From Candidatus Zixiibacteriota bacterium (GTDB lineage Bacteria > Zixibacteria > MSB-5A5 > GN15 > FEB-12): 64,000 nt of DNA. The position numbers and the translations under genes are program-made. The stretch spans positions 406,069-470,068 of the forward strand of contig DAOSXA010000001.1 of the NCBI GenBank assembly GCA_035380245.1, given 5' to 3'. The notes beneath the pieces are model-generated. The model was given only the letters and a program-made list of their open reading frames with translations, ran no database searches and had not been told where the DNA came from. How positions within the stretch are numbered: the stretch's first letter is position 1; every line of letters starts with the position of its first letter. Positions 1 to 7,513 of the stretch are shown here, one piece after another.

Positions 1-2
1 CG

Positions 3-350
3 ACCGGCTGGTGCGGCTTTTGCAAAAAAATGAACAAAACGACCTTTGTCGATCCGGCTATCGTAGCCGCCATAAATAAGGATTTCGTCGCCGTTAAGAT
101 CGATGGTGACTCTCGTGACACCCTCGACATCGACGGCTACAAGATCACCGAACGGGATCTCGCCAAAGCCGTCTATCGCGTCGGAGGTTATCCCACCTAT
201 TGGTTCCTCGAATCCGACGGGACTAAACTTGGCGCTTTACGTGGCTATCAGAGTTCAGCCCAATTGGCTCAAGCCTTGAAGATCGTCTCGGAAAGACAAT
301 ACGAGAAACCACCAACTGAAGACCAAAAAGCCGATAGCTCGGGGCAATAA
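3..350 (+). CDS. thioredoxin-fold protein, 5' partial
   Basis: The open frame runs in from the left edge. The first codons read TGWCGFCKKM, a thioredoxin-type CxxC active site (WCGFC), so the true start lies outside the window and the internal ATG at 30 is not the start. After the CxxC come a charged helix, a beta strand around VAVKIDGD, and the cis-Pro segment VGGYPTYWFLESDG, which completes a thioredoxin fold of the thioredoxin_7/DsbD-C-terminal kind. The C-terminus is a short hydrophilic tail. Such domains reduce or relay disulfides, usually in the periplasm. Any signal peptide would be upstream and cannot be seen. A TlpA-like lipoprotein follows 48 nt downstream, so the two may form one thiol-redox operon. 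The fold is well supported; the substrate is unknown. Confidence 0.85.
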   Translation, partial: TGWCGFCKKMNKTTFVDPAIVAAINKDFVAVKIDGDSRDTLDIDGYKITERDLAKAVYRVGGYPTYWFLESDGTKLGALRGYQSSAQLAQALKIVSERQYEKPPTEDQKADSSGQ

Positions 351-398
351 ACAGCCGACAGACTGACCTGTGATCAAACTGAAAGGAAACGACCATTG

Positions 399-953
399 AT
401 GAAGAAGATCTTGATGATAGGCCCTTCCCTGATAGCGTTGTTGGTGTTCGGCTGCGGTAGTTCCGACACCACCCAGGAACACAACTCCGGGACACAGGCA
501 GCGGCACAAAGCACGACTACACAGAGTAAAGTACCCGCCTCCACCGGGACAACCGTTTCGTTTGCGGCGTATGATGTCGATGGTTTTTTACACCAGTCCG
601 ATGAGTGGATCGGTAAACAGCCGGTGGTGATTAATTTCTGGGGCACCTGGTGTCCCCCCTGTCGTGCCGAAATACCCGATCTCGTACGTATTTACAACGA
701 TTACCGCGACAAGGGAATTGAGTTAGTCGGCATTGCCGTCAGGGACCAACCGAACAACGTCAAGCAGTTCGCCGGAAAAAACGGCATGGACTGGCCCATG
801 CTCATGGTTGATGAGAATGTTATAGCCGGTTTCCCGGATATACGGAATGTGCCGACCACGATCTTCTTCGACCGCAACGGCAACGAAGTACAAAGGTTTG
901 TCGGTGGTCGCGATTACGAAACTTTCAAGCAGGCTTTCGAACAAATTCTCTAG
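399..953 (+). CDS. TlpA/ResA-like thioredoxin lipoprotein
   Basis: This protein of about 184 residues opens with a lipoprotein signal ending in LLVFGC (lipidated Cys about 19). A low-complexity Ser/Thr/Gln linker follows, then an AhpC/TSA-type thioredoxin domain. The active site WCPPC lies at about 84-88, and the cis-Pro is in NVPTTIFFD near 150. TlpA/ResA proteins reduce periplasmic disulfides, for example apocytochrome c haem sites or oxidase copper sites. That would fit the c-type cytochrome encoded next door, but the link is inference. ATG 399 is preferred over TTG 396 because AAAGGA (382-387) is well spaced from it. A hairpin at 977-1010 with a T-rich tail probably terminates the transcript. 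Confidence 0.9.
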   Translation: MKKILMIGPSLIALLVFGCGSSDTTQEHNSGTQAAAQSTTTQSKVPASTGTTVSFAAYDVDGFLHQSDEWIGKQPVVINFWGTWCPPCRAEIPDLVRIYNDYRDKGIELVGIAVRDQPNNVKQFAGKNGMDWPMLMVDENVIAGFPDIRNVPTTIFFDRNGNEVQRFVGGRDYETFKQAFEQIL

Positions 954-976
954 CTCGAAAACGAATCTGATATAAC

Positions 977-1017
977 AAACGGGCGCAACCTGATAAGGCT
1001 GCACCCGTTTTTATTTA
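977..1017 (+). terminator. probable rho-independent terminator
   Basis: AAACGGG (977-983) pairs with CCCGTTT (1004-1010), with an imperfect GC-containing inner stem, followed by a T-rich stretch. It sits 24 nt after the thioredoxin lipoprotein and just beyond the end of the convergent 1032-2051 gene. Confidence 0.6.
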
Positions 1018-1031
1018 TGCCATATAACGGA

Positions 1032-2051
1032 CTAAGCCGGTTGTTGGCTGTCACTGAAGAACAACTTCAGCATGTACCAGATTAATCCCAAAGCCAGTAC
1101 GAAACAAAGCACGAAAACGATCAAGACCGACCATTGCGACCGGATCGGGATATTAGCCGGGTCCCAGAATTTCTGAAGATGAACAAGCCGCAGAACATGA
1201 CGGGCCGAAACCATGGCCAGCATGGAAACGAAAACCATCAGCCCGGATATCGCGAACTTCCTCTTGAAAAAGAAATGCAGTGAACCGAGCGACAGAATAA
1301 AGCCAACCGTCACGAGCCAGATTCCGGAACTTTGCATAAACGGAACGAGATAATCACCCAGCGTGAATAAATAAATCAGCCCCATAACCATTGCCGCCAA
1401 CATCCCGCAGAGAAAGAACTTCTTGCCGATTTGATACATGGCCTGACTTTTCCGGCCGATCCAGCCGACAAAGAACGCCCCGACGGTAATAGCTCCCAGG
1501 ATCATGTGAAACCAGCGCACCAGATAGGAACCGACCTCGGGATTCAACACGAAACCGGACTGGTTACCGGAGTACAATTGTTGCGTCAGTAAAGGATTCT
1601 CGGAGAGGCTGAACGATGAACTGTAAACGAACGAGACATATGCCATCCCGAGCATTGCCAGACCCAGATAGATCCCGACCCGCTCCCTGGATTTAGTGAA
1701 CGATGCTCCGTAAAGGAAATAGTACGAAAACATCACAGCGGCTAAAATCACCAGCCAGGGCCAGGCCGTTACGATGGTCGAGGCGTAAACCTGCTTATGG
1801 AAAGTTAACTGTACGAACAGAAGCGGCGCCACCCCTATCGTAATCGTTGCGGCCATCAGCGTCGGAAACAGCTTAACGAAACGCTGGATCGATTCATCCT
1901 GCCATTTATTGTTGAACTTAGCCAGCAATAATACCAGACCGCCGCCCAGGACGAAATTCATAGCTGCTAAATGCAGCGTCAGCGTCAGGATATGCAAAAC
2001 CGTGATCAACCAGAGCGGGGCCGACAGAAAGTTGTAGTCGGGAAGGTTCAT
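1032..2051 (-). CDS. small cytochrome bd-superfamily (CydA-like) membrane subunit
   Basis: This is a 339-residue polytopic membrane protein with about eight hydrophobic segments. Its first helix holds two histidines (H20, H27) followed by VLGGG, the same pattern as in the larger neighbour (VIHVFVSHFAIGGG), so the two proteins look like divergent CydA-type subunits. In cytochrome bd, a histidine in the first CydA helix ligates haem b595. The start overlaps the stop of the upstream gene (2048-2051), indicating translational coupling. No haem c motif or large quinol (Q) loop is visible. I read it as the second subunit of a CydA-related oxidase of the cytochrome c-linked (OR-C/OR-N) type. The electron donor and terminal acceptor are not proven. 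Confidence 0.65.
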   Translation of the reverse strand: MNLPDYNFLSAPLWLITVLHILTLTLHLAAMNFVLGGGLVLLLAKFNNKWQDESIQRFVKLFPTLMAATITIGVAPLLFVQLTFHKQVYASTIVTAWPWLVILAAVMFSYYFLYGASFTKSRERVGIYLGLAMLGMAYVSFVYSSSFSLSENPLLTQQLYSGNQSGFVLNPEVGSYLVRWFHMILGAITVGAFFVGWIGRKSQAMYQIGKKFFLCGMLAAMVMGLIYLFTLGDYLVPFMQSSGIWLVTVGFILSLGSLHFFFKRKFAISGLMVFVSMLAMVSARHVLRLVHLQKFWDPANIPIRSQWSVLIVFVLCFVLALGLIWYMLKLFFSDSQQPA

Positions 2052-3568
2052 AGTGCACCTCCTTCCGCAGCTTTAGTCTTAAACATGAGAAATTCCACGA
2101 AAGCTGCCGCCTCAGTGCTGTCGCCCGTAAACGGCGGCATCTCCTCGGCCAGATCACCGGCCATTTCGAGCAGGTCATAGATGTCCTGTTCACTGAGCCC
2201 CAGAATCGACGATGATTTATCATTATACCCGCCAAAAACATGGCATTTGCCGCAGCGCAGGTCATACACCTTTCGTCCCAGATCAACTCTCGAAAGACCG
2301 TAAATCTCAGCCACTGACCTATGATCCGTGTGCTTGTAAATATGGGCAGCGAGTAATCCGGCTTCATCTTCATTTCCGAGGAAGGGCGGCATGTTGCCGC
2401 GCATGACATGCAAACCGACCATCGTATTGGCAATGAGCTCTTCATCCATACCGTCATAAGCCGGCTTGAGCGCCTTGTAACCGTCGACCGTATGACAGGA
2501 GCGACAGGCATGACGAAACAAATCCGCACCGTCGTCGCCAGTACGGTATTTCATATTCAGCAAGAGTCCCTCCTGGAGATACTGATCGGCCCTGGCTACC
2601 TCCATACCGTTACCGTACATGTAATCGGAGACGACATACGGCTTGCGAACCGATTCGCGGAAGAATTCAAAAGCTCCAAACCACACCAATCCCAGCGCCA
2701 TCATCACCAGCGCTACCGGCAGGGAAACCGCTTTACGCAGCAACAGGCCAAACAGCAGCACCAGGACCGCCACGGCAATCAGCAGCTTGAAAGTCAGCCC
2801 CCAGGAAATAATCGGAGTCGGCATCATATTGAGCGCCGTCTGGGTGATATTGGCCGGGATGGATGCCCAGTACCAAAAGAGACTCGGGACCATGATTACC
2901 AAACCGACTATCGCCCACCAGGCATTGTAAGTCACCGTGCGTCTTTTGAAATCGTCCGATTTACGCACACTGACTACTAAAAGGGCAAACAGACCGGCCA
3001 GCATGACACAAATACCCGTCCTCAGGATAAGCGAAGAGAAGAAAGTCGGATTGAAGAAACCGTCCCAGAAACTTCCGGTAACGATCCAGTCTCCCGGCGA
3101 GAGCATAAAACTGAGGATGCCGTTAATAATAAACAGCGACATCCAGGCCGCTCCGAAATAAATCCAGCCAACGGTCATATGGTTCCTCGCCGACATCGAC
3201 TTCCAACCATACAGGTAGATTATGGCCGCCATGATTTCGATGAGGAAAAAACACCATTCGGTGGCCCAGCCCCAGACGAAATTGTGGATTAATAATTCCG
3301 TGGCCGCCGGATTAAGCAGACCGATAATGAACCAGATCCCAACACCGGTCAGGGCGCCGAACACCAGGGTGGTCAGTACGAAAAATTTGCTCAGACCCTG
3401 AAGAAACCCCAAGGCATCGGCATCGTTTTTCCTCCGGGCTCGAGTTTCCGCCACGGCCAGATAAAGGCCCCCTCCGATGGCGAAATGCGAGACGAAGACA
3501 TGGATCACTGCGATACCGGCCATCAACCAGCCGTATGACAGACCGGTGTCCCAAAAAGGATAGTCCAT
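2048..3568 (-). CDS. CydA-like subunit fused to a diheme cytochrome c domain
   Basis: This 506-residue protein has an N-terminal membrane domain (residues about 10-300, eight or nine helices) with the bd-type first helix VIHVFVSHFAIGGG (H23, H28). The C-terminal soluble domain carries two c-type haem motifs: CRSCH at 355-359 and CGKCH at 439-443. Each is followed by an MPPF segment (M393, M477) able to supply the axial methionine. Classical CydA has no haem c; cytochrome bd-superfamily members with haem c have been grouped as OR-C families in published phylogenies. The layout suggests electrons enter from, or leave to, a periplasmic cytochrome c. The gene is first in a two-gene operon with its own promoter region at 3569-3760. 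Confidence 0.75.
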   Translation of the reverse strand: MDYPFWDTGLSYGWLMAGIAVIHVFVSHFAIGGGLYLAVAETRARRKNDADALGFLQGLSKFFVLTTLVFGALTGVGIWFIIGLLNPAATELLIHNFVWGWATEWCFFLIEIMAAIIYLYGWKSMSARNHMTVGWIYFGAAWMSLFIINGILSFMLSPGDWIVTGSFWDGFFNPTFFSSLILRTGICVMLAGLFALLVVSVRKSDDFKRRTVTYNAWWAIVGLVIMVPSLFWYWASIPANITQTALNMMPTPIISWGLTFKLLIAVAVLVLLFGLLLRKAVSLPVALVMMALGLVWFGAFEFFRESVRKPYVVSDYMYGNGMEVARADQYLQEGLLLNMKYRTGDDGADLFRHACRSCHTVDGYKALKPAYDGMDEELIANTMVGLHVMRGNMPPFLGNEDEAGLLAAHIYKHTDHRSVAEIYGLSRVDLGRKVYDLRCGKCHVFGGYNDKSSSILGLSEQDIYDLLEMAGDLAEEMPPFTGDSTEAAAFVEFLMFKTKAAEGGAL

Positions 3569-3611
3569 GAATCACTCTCCGTGTATGGTAAGCTCAACCT
3601 AGCTTTGTTTT

Positions 3612-3640
3612 ATCTTAGTAAGTGCCCCCAAAGGCGTCAA
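3612..3640 (-). promoter_or_regulatory. sigma70-type promoter for the CydA-like operon
   Basis: On the minus strand TTGACG (3640-3635) and TAAGAT (3617-3612) are 17 bp apart, 44 nt upstream of the start at 3568. A second candidate lies further up: TTGACC (3695-3690), 16 bp, TATAGA (3673-3668). Confidence 0.5.
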
Positions 3641-3708
3641 GTTTTGTTAAATTGTCGCCTTCGTAAATCTATATATAGTCCACACTTAAGGTCAAGTGAG
3701 ACATCATC

Positions 3709-3735
3709 TTTAACTATAACTGTAAGATAGTTAAA
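3709..3735. promoter_or_regulatory. 9-bp perfect palindrome, possible operator
   Basis: TTTAACTAT (3709-3717) and ATAGTTAAA (3727-3735) are perfect inverted arms around a 9-nt spacer. The site is upstream of both candidate promoters of the bd-like operon. It also lies downstream of the GNAT gene, but it is AT-only with no GC stem, so an operator is more likely than a terminator. Confidence 0.4.
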
Positions 3736-3762
3736 ATCTTCTTTACTGAGGAGAAAGCAAAA

Positions 3763-4197
3763 TCAAACATTGCTGGAGTCGCGCTTGGAGAAATATAGGA
3801 TATCCTCATGGTAGCTGTAACCCATTTTCCCAAACAACGCCATTGAAGGTAAATTCTGTCCTTCGATCAGACAGGCAATAACTTGCGCTCCGAGCCCCCG
3901 AAGAAACCTCTCCCCGGCTTCGACAATTTCCACCGCCAGACCACGACCGCGGCAGTCCGGATCTACCGCGACCCGGTTGATCCATCCCTTGCGACCGTCG
4001 TAAGTCATCACTCCAACCGCCACCATGCGGTCGTCTTCGAACAATCCGTAGAAAGCCGTATCGGAACGTTCCATTTCGCTGTTGATATGTTCGCGACTGT
4101 CCCGTCCGTCGGGACGATACGGCAATCCGGCATCGGCCCAAACCCGGATAATGTCGTCGTAATCATCGGGAGTCAGTTGTCTTATGCGGTTTTCCAT
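3763..4197 (-). CDS. GNAT-family N-acetyltransferase
   Basis: This 144-residue protein has the GNAT fold. The N-terminal strand and helix (IRQLTPDDYDDIIRVW) are followed by the acetyl-CoA-binding segment VDPDCRGRGLAVEIV (Q/RxxGxG/A type), and the C-terminal strand ends in NLPSMALFGKMGYSYHEDILYF. It would transfer an acetyl group from acetyl-CoA to an amine; the substrate is unknown. Its start overlaps the end of the DUF116 gene by 35 bp, so it is the last gene of the TPR-DUF116-GNAT transcript. Confidence 0.88.
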   Translation of the reverse strand: MENRIRQLTPDDYDDIIRVWADAGLPYRPDGRDSREHINSEMERSDTAFYGLFEDDRMVAVGVMTYDGRKGWINRVAVDPDCRGRGLAVEIVEAGERFLRGLGAQVIACLIEGQNLPSMALFGKMGYSYHEDILYFSKRDSSNV

Positions 4198-4849
4198 ATT
4201 TCTCCGTGAGAATTTCTTCGAGCCAGGTCATACTGAATTCAGACGCACAAGGTTGGTTCTGCCAGTGTTCACAGCCGCTGAAGTTTAACAGAACACCTCG
4301 AGCCGGAACTTCGACCTCAGCCGCCGAGCGCATACCGGCAGCCAGCATATTGATACAAGCTACCCCGATTACTCCGTAATCCCCCAACTCATCTCGATAG
4401 TGTTTCAACTGCTGCTCCAAATTCCGTTTGGAGAATACTGCCGGGATATTATAACGATCGGCCAAAGCGACCATCTGATTGGCCTGACAGGAGGGAGTAC
4501 ATTGCCGGCAAATATCACCGAACGGTCCATCTTCCTTAAGGCAGTCCGGATTATGTAAAGAAAGGCAATCCGGTATAACCAGAAGGGTCTTGGGAGCAGT
4601 ATTAAAAGCCTCGCGATTGAGATCATCGAGAATTTGAAAGGAAACCATTTCCAACAGGTATTTAACCTTTGGAGTCCGCCGCAGTCGTTCTCCGCAGTCA
4701 TCTTTTAAGGCTTGTTCAATATACCGATCCAGACCGTTAAATTCGCGGGAGAAACGATCATACCCTGAAGATATAAACTCATCGGTAAATTCGCGCAGAC
4801 GACGTCGGAACGTTGAATCGAGGCAGTAAGTCGGAGCGGGATTATTCAT
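4163..4849 (-). CDS. DUF116 family protein
   Basis: This 228-residue soluble protein matches the DUF116 pattern. A helical N-terminal third precedes the cysteine-rich core, which starts at the IPDCLSLHNPDC segment and continues with ICRQC and SCQ. The C-terminal half contains GVIGVACINMLAAGMRSA and a late FSGCEHW. The spaced cysteines suggest metal or Fe-S binding. The family is often linked to lipoate or radical-SAM chemistry, but no biochemical role can be assigned from this sequence. It lies between a TPR lipoprotein (42-nt gap) and an overlapping GNAT gene, a co-transcribed set. Confidence 0.75.
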   Translation of the reverse strand: MNNPAPTYCLDSTFRRRLREFTDEFISSGYDRFSREFNGLDRYIEQALKDDCGERLRRTPKVKYLLEMVSFQILDDLNREAFNTAPKTLLVIPDCLSLHNPDCLKEDGPFGDICRQCTPSCQANQMVALADRYNIPAVFSKRNLEQQLKHYRDELGDYGVIGVACINMLAAGMRSAAEVEVPARGVLLNFSGCEHWQNQPCASEFSMTWLEEILTEKYGKPHKTTDSR

Positions 4850-4891
4850 GACAGAGAATATAGGCAGCCCGGTCTCGGGACAGAAGTTTTT

Positions 4892-5407
4892 TCAGCGACT
4901 GTCGGCCGGATCGAGGTTTTCCAGCCGGGCTAATCCGTCCCGGGCAGAATCCGATTCCGGCCAAATCTGCAAGGCGGTCATAAAGCTGATCCGAGCCTTG
5001 CCGATCGCGCCGGTTGATTCCGAAACTTCGCCAATAGCCACATATATCCGGCTTCTGGCGCGGGGATCATCGGGGGCGAGACGAAGGCCGTGATGGAGAG
5101 CCGCCAGGGCCTGATCCGGCATATCCCTAAGGCGTAAAGTCAATCCCAGATAATAATGCGCTTTCCAGTTGCGGTAATTTTCCTCCAGCGATTTTTCGAA
5201 CAATGTCTGAGCCCGTTCGTAATTACCGGTACGGAACAACGCCAGTCCTTCCTTGAGCGAGGCATCCGAATCCGCCTCCCTGTCGGACAGACTGTCGACC
5301 GCAAGAGTTGCTAATTGAGAAGGCTGGTGATTGGTCCTGATTACATCCGGGTGATTTCCACAGGAAAGGATTATCCCGGTCAGGATCAGAAAAATCGCAA
5401 TTCTCAA
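4892..5407 (-). CDS. TPR-repeat lipoprotein
   Basis: This protein of about 171 residues starts with a lipoprotein signal (GIILSC, lipidated Cys about 16). It then carries two to three tetratricopeptide repeats, recognisable as ALFRTGNYERAQTLFEKSLE, WKAHYYLGLTLRLRDMPDQA and ARSRIYVAIGEVSESTGAIG. TPRs mediate protein-protein contacts. The start is TTG (5407-5405) with GTGGAG five bases upstream; an ATG nearby is out of frame. It is first in an operon with the DUF116 and GNAT genes. A membrane-anchored scaffolding role in the periplasm is likely; partners are unknown. Confidence 0.75.
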   Translation of the reverse strand: MRIAIFLILTGIILSCGNHPDVIRTNHQPSQLATLAVDSLSDREADSDASLKEGLALFRTGNYERAQTLFEKSLEENYRNWKAHYYLGLTLRLRDMPDQALAALHHGLRLAPDDPRARSRIYVAIGEVSESTGAIGKARISFMTALQIWPESDSARDGLARLENLDPADSR

Positions 5408-5562
5408 AACATCTCCACGCTTCAGGGATTACATAAGTCTTCCTTGATCCTGATATCGGGCAATCAGAAGGATATCTGCACGGAAAATCAGTTGAATAAA
5501 CAAACAGAGTTGCGATACTTATATACGGATTAGTAAATTGACCTAGCAGTCAAGGAGACATA

Positions 5563-5847
5563 ATGAACTATCAACCACCGCCCCTGATCCTTAAAAATCC
5601 CGGCCTGGCCGCAGTTTTATCGTTTTTCTATATGGGGCTGGGGCAAATATACAACGGGCAGATTGCCAAAGGCGTAGCCTTTATAGTCGGATTTACTATC
5701 TCCCTCATCCTGATGTTGATCCTGATCGGCTTTATTACAACTCCGATTCTCTGGATATGGGGTATATGGGACGCTTACAAATCAGCTGAAAAGATCAACC
5801 GCGAAATGACCTACGGACCGGGACCTACTCATCAACCGATGATGTAG
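5563..5847 (+). CDS. TM2-like small membrane protein
   Basis: This 94-residue protein has a Pro-rich N-terminus followed by two hydrophobic helices. The first contains VLSFFYMGLGQIYNGQ, the typical LGxGQxYxG signature of TM2/DUF5683-type hairpin proteins, and the second is ILIGFITTPILWIWGIWDAYK. A short cytoplasmic tail ends in PGPTHQPMM. Such proteins are common and mostly uncharacterised. It lies 32 nt before coaX on the same strand and may be co-transcribed with it. Confidence 0.75.
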   Translation: MNYQPPPLILKNPGLAAVLSFFYMGLGQIYNGQIAKGVAFIVGFTISLILMLILIGFITTPILWIWGIWDAYKSAEKINREMTYGPGPTHQPMM

Positions 5848-5879
5848 GATAGAAATATGCTACCGAAAGGACACTCCTC

Positions 5880-6650
5880 TTGCTACTAGCCGTCGATATC
5901 GGCAATACGAACATCGTTCTGGGATTGTTCTCCGGAGATCAACTCCAGGCGACAGCACGGTTGTCAACACGTGAACGGATGACCTCCGATGAAGCCGGCT
6001 TTTTGATCGACGGATTTCTCAGGCGTTCCGGGATTGACAGCACCGTTGTAACTCACAGCGTTGTCGGATCAGTAGTGCCGCGTCTGACCGGTGCTCTTAC
6101 GCGGGCGCTGGAATCCCGTCTTCCCGGTCACCCGGTCGTAGTTACATCCTCATGCAAGCTGCCCATGTCCATTGAGATAGATCGACCGGCACAATTGGGC
6201 GCTGATCGTATCGCCAATGGTGTGGCCGGCCTGGCATTTTACGGCAAACCGCTGATCGTTGTCGATTTCGGCACCGCCACCACCTTTGACGTCGTTGACG
6301 CCAATAATCGATATCTTGGCGGAGTCATTATTCCCGGCCCGGAAACCTCAATGAAGGAGCTGGCGCGCAAGGCTGCACAGTTACACGAGATAAGTCTGGT
6401 ACATCCCTCCGCTGTCGTGGGTAAATCGACTGAACTGGCTCTGCAATCAGGACTGTTTTACGGCACGCTCGGGCAGGTTGATCGAATTGTCGACGAGATT
6501 CTTCGTGAAACCGGTTTCTCAAAATGTCATATAGTTGCCACCGGCGGGCTGGCTTATGGAATAGAAGAATTCTCAAGGCACGTCGAACTGGTGGAACCGA
6601 CCCTGACGCTTCATGGTTTACGCATCATCGGCGAAATGAACCGGGAATAA
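5880..6650 (+). CDS. coaX: type III pantothenate kinase
   Basis: This 256-residue protein phosphorylates pantothenate with ATP, the first step of coenzyme A synthesis, in the cytosol. It has the ASKHA-fold motifs of CoaX: DIGNTN at about 6-11 (phosphate 1), the central GADRIANGVAG, VDFGTATTFDVV (phosphate 2) and the late VATGGLAYG (adenosine). Length is typical of the family. The start is TTG (5880), with AAAGG at 5866-5870 as ribosome-binding site; the protein begins directly at the first strand (LLAVDIGN), so no further upstream residues are needed. Confidence 0.95.
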   Translation: MLLAVDIGNTNIVLGLFSGDQLQATARLSTRERMTSDEAGFLIDGFLRRSGIDSTVVTHSVVGSVVPRLTGALTRALESRLPGHPVVVTSSCKLPMSIEIDRPAQLGADRIANGVAGLAFYGKPLIVVDFGTATTFDVVDANNRYLGGVIIPGPETSMKELARKAAQLHEISLVHPSAVVGKSTELALQSGLFYGTLGQVDRIVDEILRETGFSKCHIVATGGLAYGIEEFSRHVELVEPTLTLHGLRIIGEMNRE

Positions 6651-6681
6651 GCGATTTCCGGATAGCCGGATGTCGACATGG

Positions 6682-6710
6682 TTGCACTAATGCCAACAGG
6701 TTGTTATATT
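6682..6710 (+). promoter_or_regulatory. sigma70-type promoter
   Basis: TTGCAC (6682-6687), a 17-bp spacer and TATATT (6705-6710), 44 nt before the DUF2914 gene. Confidence 0.5.
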
Positions 6711-6754
6711 TCATCTTGCTCCTGTAAAAGACCACACCCTATGGAGGTTAAGAA

Positions 6755-7186
6755 ATGGGTAAACTGGTTTTCTCATTCCTGGCAGTTTTGTTAATCCTGG
6801 TTGCCGCGGGAGCCGCTCAAACCGGAGATGAAGCAACGCCGGATAAAACCACCGGCATAACCATCGAAGCAGTTCTGTGCTCCGACGTGGTGGATCGTCT
6901 GCCGACAGGTGAAGCAGACAGCTTCGGCGATGATATCGGTAAAGTCTGCCTCTGGACCAGAGTTAAAGGCGCCGTCGACACAACCTTCATCAAACACAAT
7001 TGGTATTTCGAGGGGAAGGAGATGGCTAGTGTTGAGCTGTCTGTCAAGAGCGCTAACTGGCGGACATACAGTTCCAAGAACATCCTTCCCGAATGGGACG
7101 GGAACTGGGAAGTGAAAGTGGTTGATGCTTCCGGACAGACACTGGTTTCGAAGAAATTCACTGTAACTCGAACCGAAAAGCAGTAA
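6755..7186 (+). CDS. DUF2914 domain secreted protein
   Basis: This 143-residue protein has a cleavable signal peptide (about 1-20, ending AAGAAQ) followed by a DUF2914-like domain. The characteristic pattern is visible: VLCSDVVDRLPTGEADSF, then KVCLWTRVKG, IKHNWYFEGKEM, SVKSANWRTYSSKNILP and the closing GNWEVKVVDASG. The family is a small beta-sandwich of unknown function, usually secreted. GGAGG at 6742-6746 precedes the ATG. It has its own promoter and a strong terminator. Confidence 0.85.
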   Translation: MGKLVFSFLAVLLILVAAGAAQTGDEATPDKTTGITIEAVLCSDVVDRLPTGEADSFGDDIGKVCLWTRVKGAVDTTFIKHNWYFEGKEMASVELSVKSANWRTYSSKNILPEWDGNWEVKVVDASGQTLVSKKFTVTRTEKQ

Positions 7187-7195
7187 ATATCTTGA

Positions 7196-7228
7196 CCGGG
7201 GCGGAGATTATGACCGCCCCGGCTTTTT
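7196..7228 (+). terminator. rho-independent terminator
   Basis: A perfect 9-bp stem, CCGGGGCGG (7196-7204) with CCGCCCCGG (7214-7222), is followed by CTTTTTG. Confidence 0.85.
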
Positions 7229-7324
7229 GAAAAGTCGGTATTCGTTAGTAAGTTAATTCCAACCGACTCCTCAATCCCCATTTACTCCTCTACAAATACC
7301 CCTATATCAACCGGTTCAACGGGT

Positions 7325-7351
7325 TAAGCGATCCCAATCCCGGGCCGATAT
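7325..7351 (+). promoter_or_regulatory. sigma28 (FliA)-like promoter upstream of chemotaxis receptor
   Basis: TAAG (7325-7328), 15 bp, GCCGATAT (7344-7351) closely matches the sigma28 consensus TAAA-N15-GCCGATAA. It lies about 160 nt before the chemotaxis receptor, inside the otherwise featureless 7229-7513 gap. Confidence 0.5.
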
Positions 7352-7513
7352 TCACCAATACAGGCACGAAAAAGGGTGGCAAATCCCGCCTGATCCGAAT
7401 AAACGAAATAAAGCGGCGTTCAGTCTTGGTCCAGATAGCTGCGTGCGGCGCAGTTGCGTACGATCAGATCCGATGTTACGCCAGAACCTGATTTCGTTAA
7501 GTGGAGTATGTGT

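Noticed and set aside
7229..7324. Cyclic-di-GMP riboswitch before the chemotaxis receptor
   Set aside because: I looked for the GEMM-type conserved core and did not find it.
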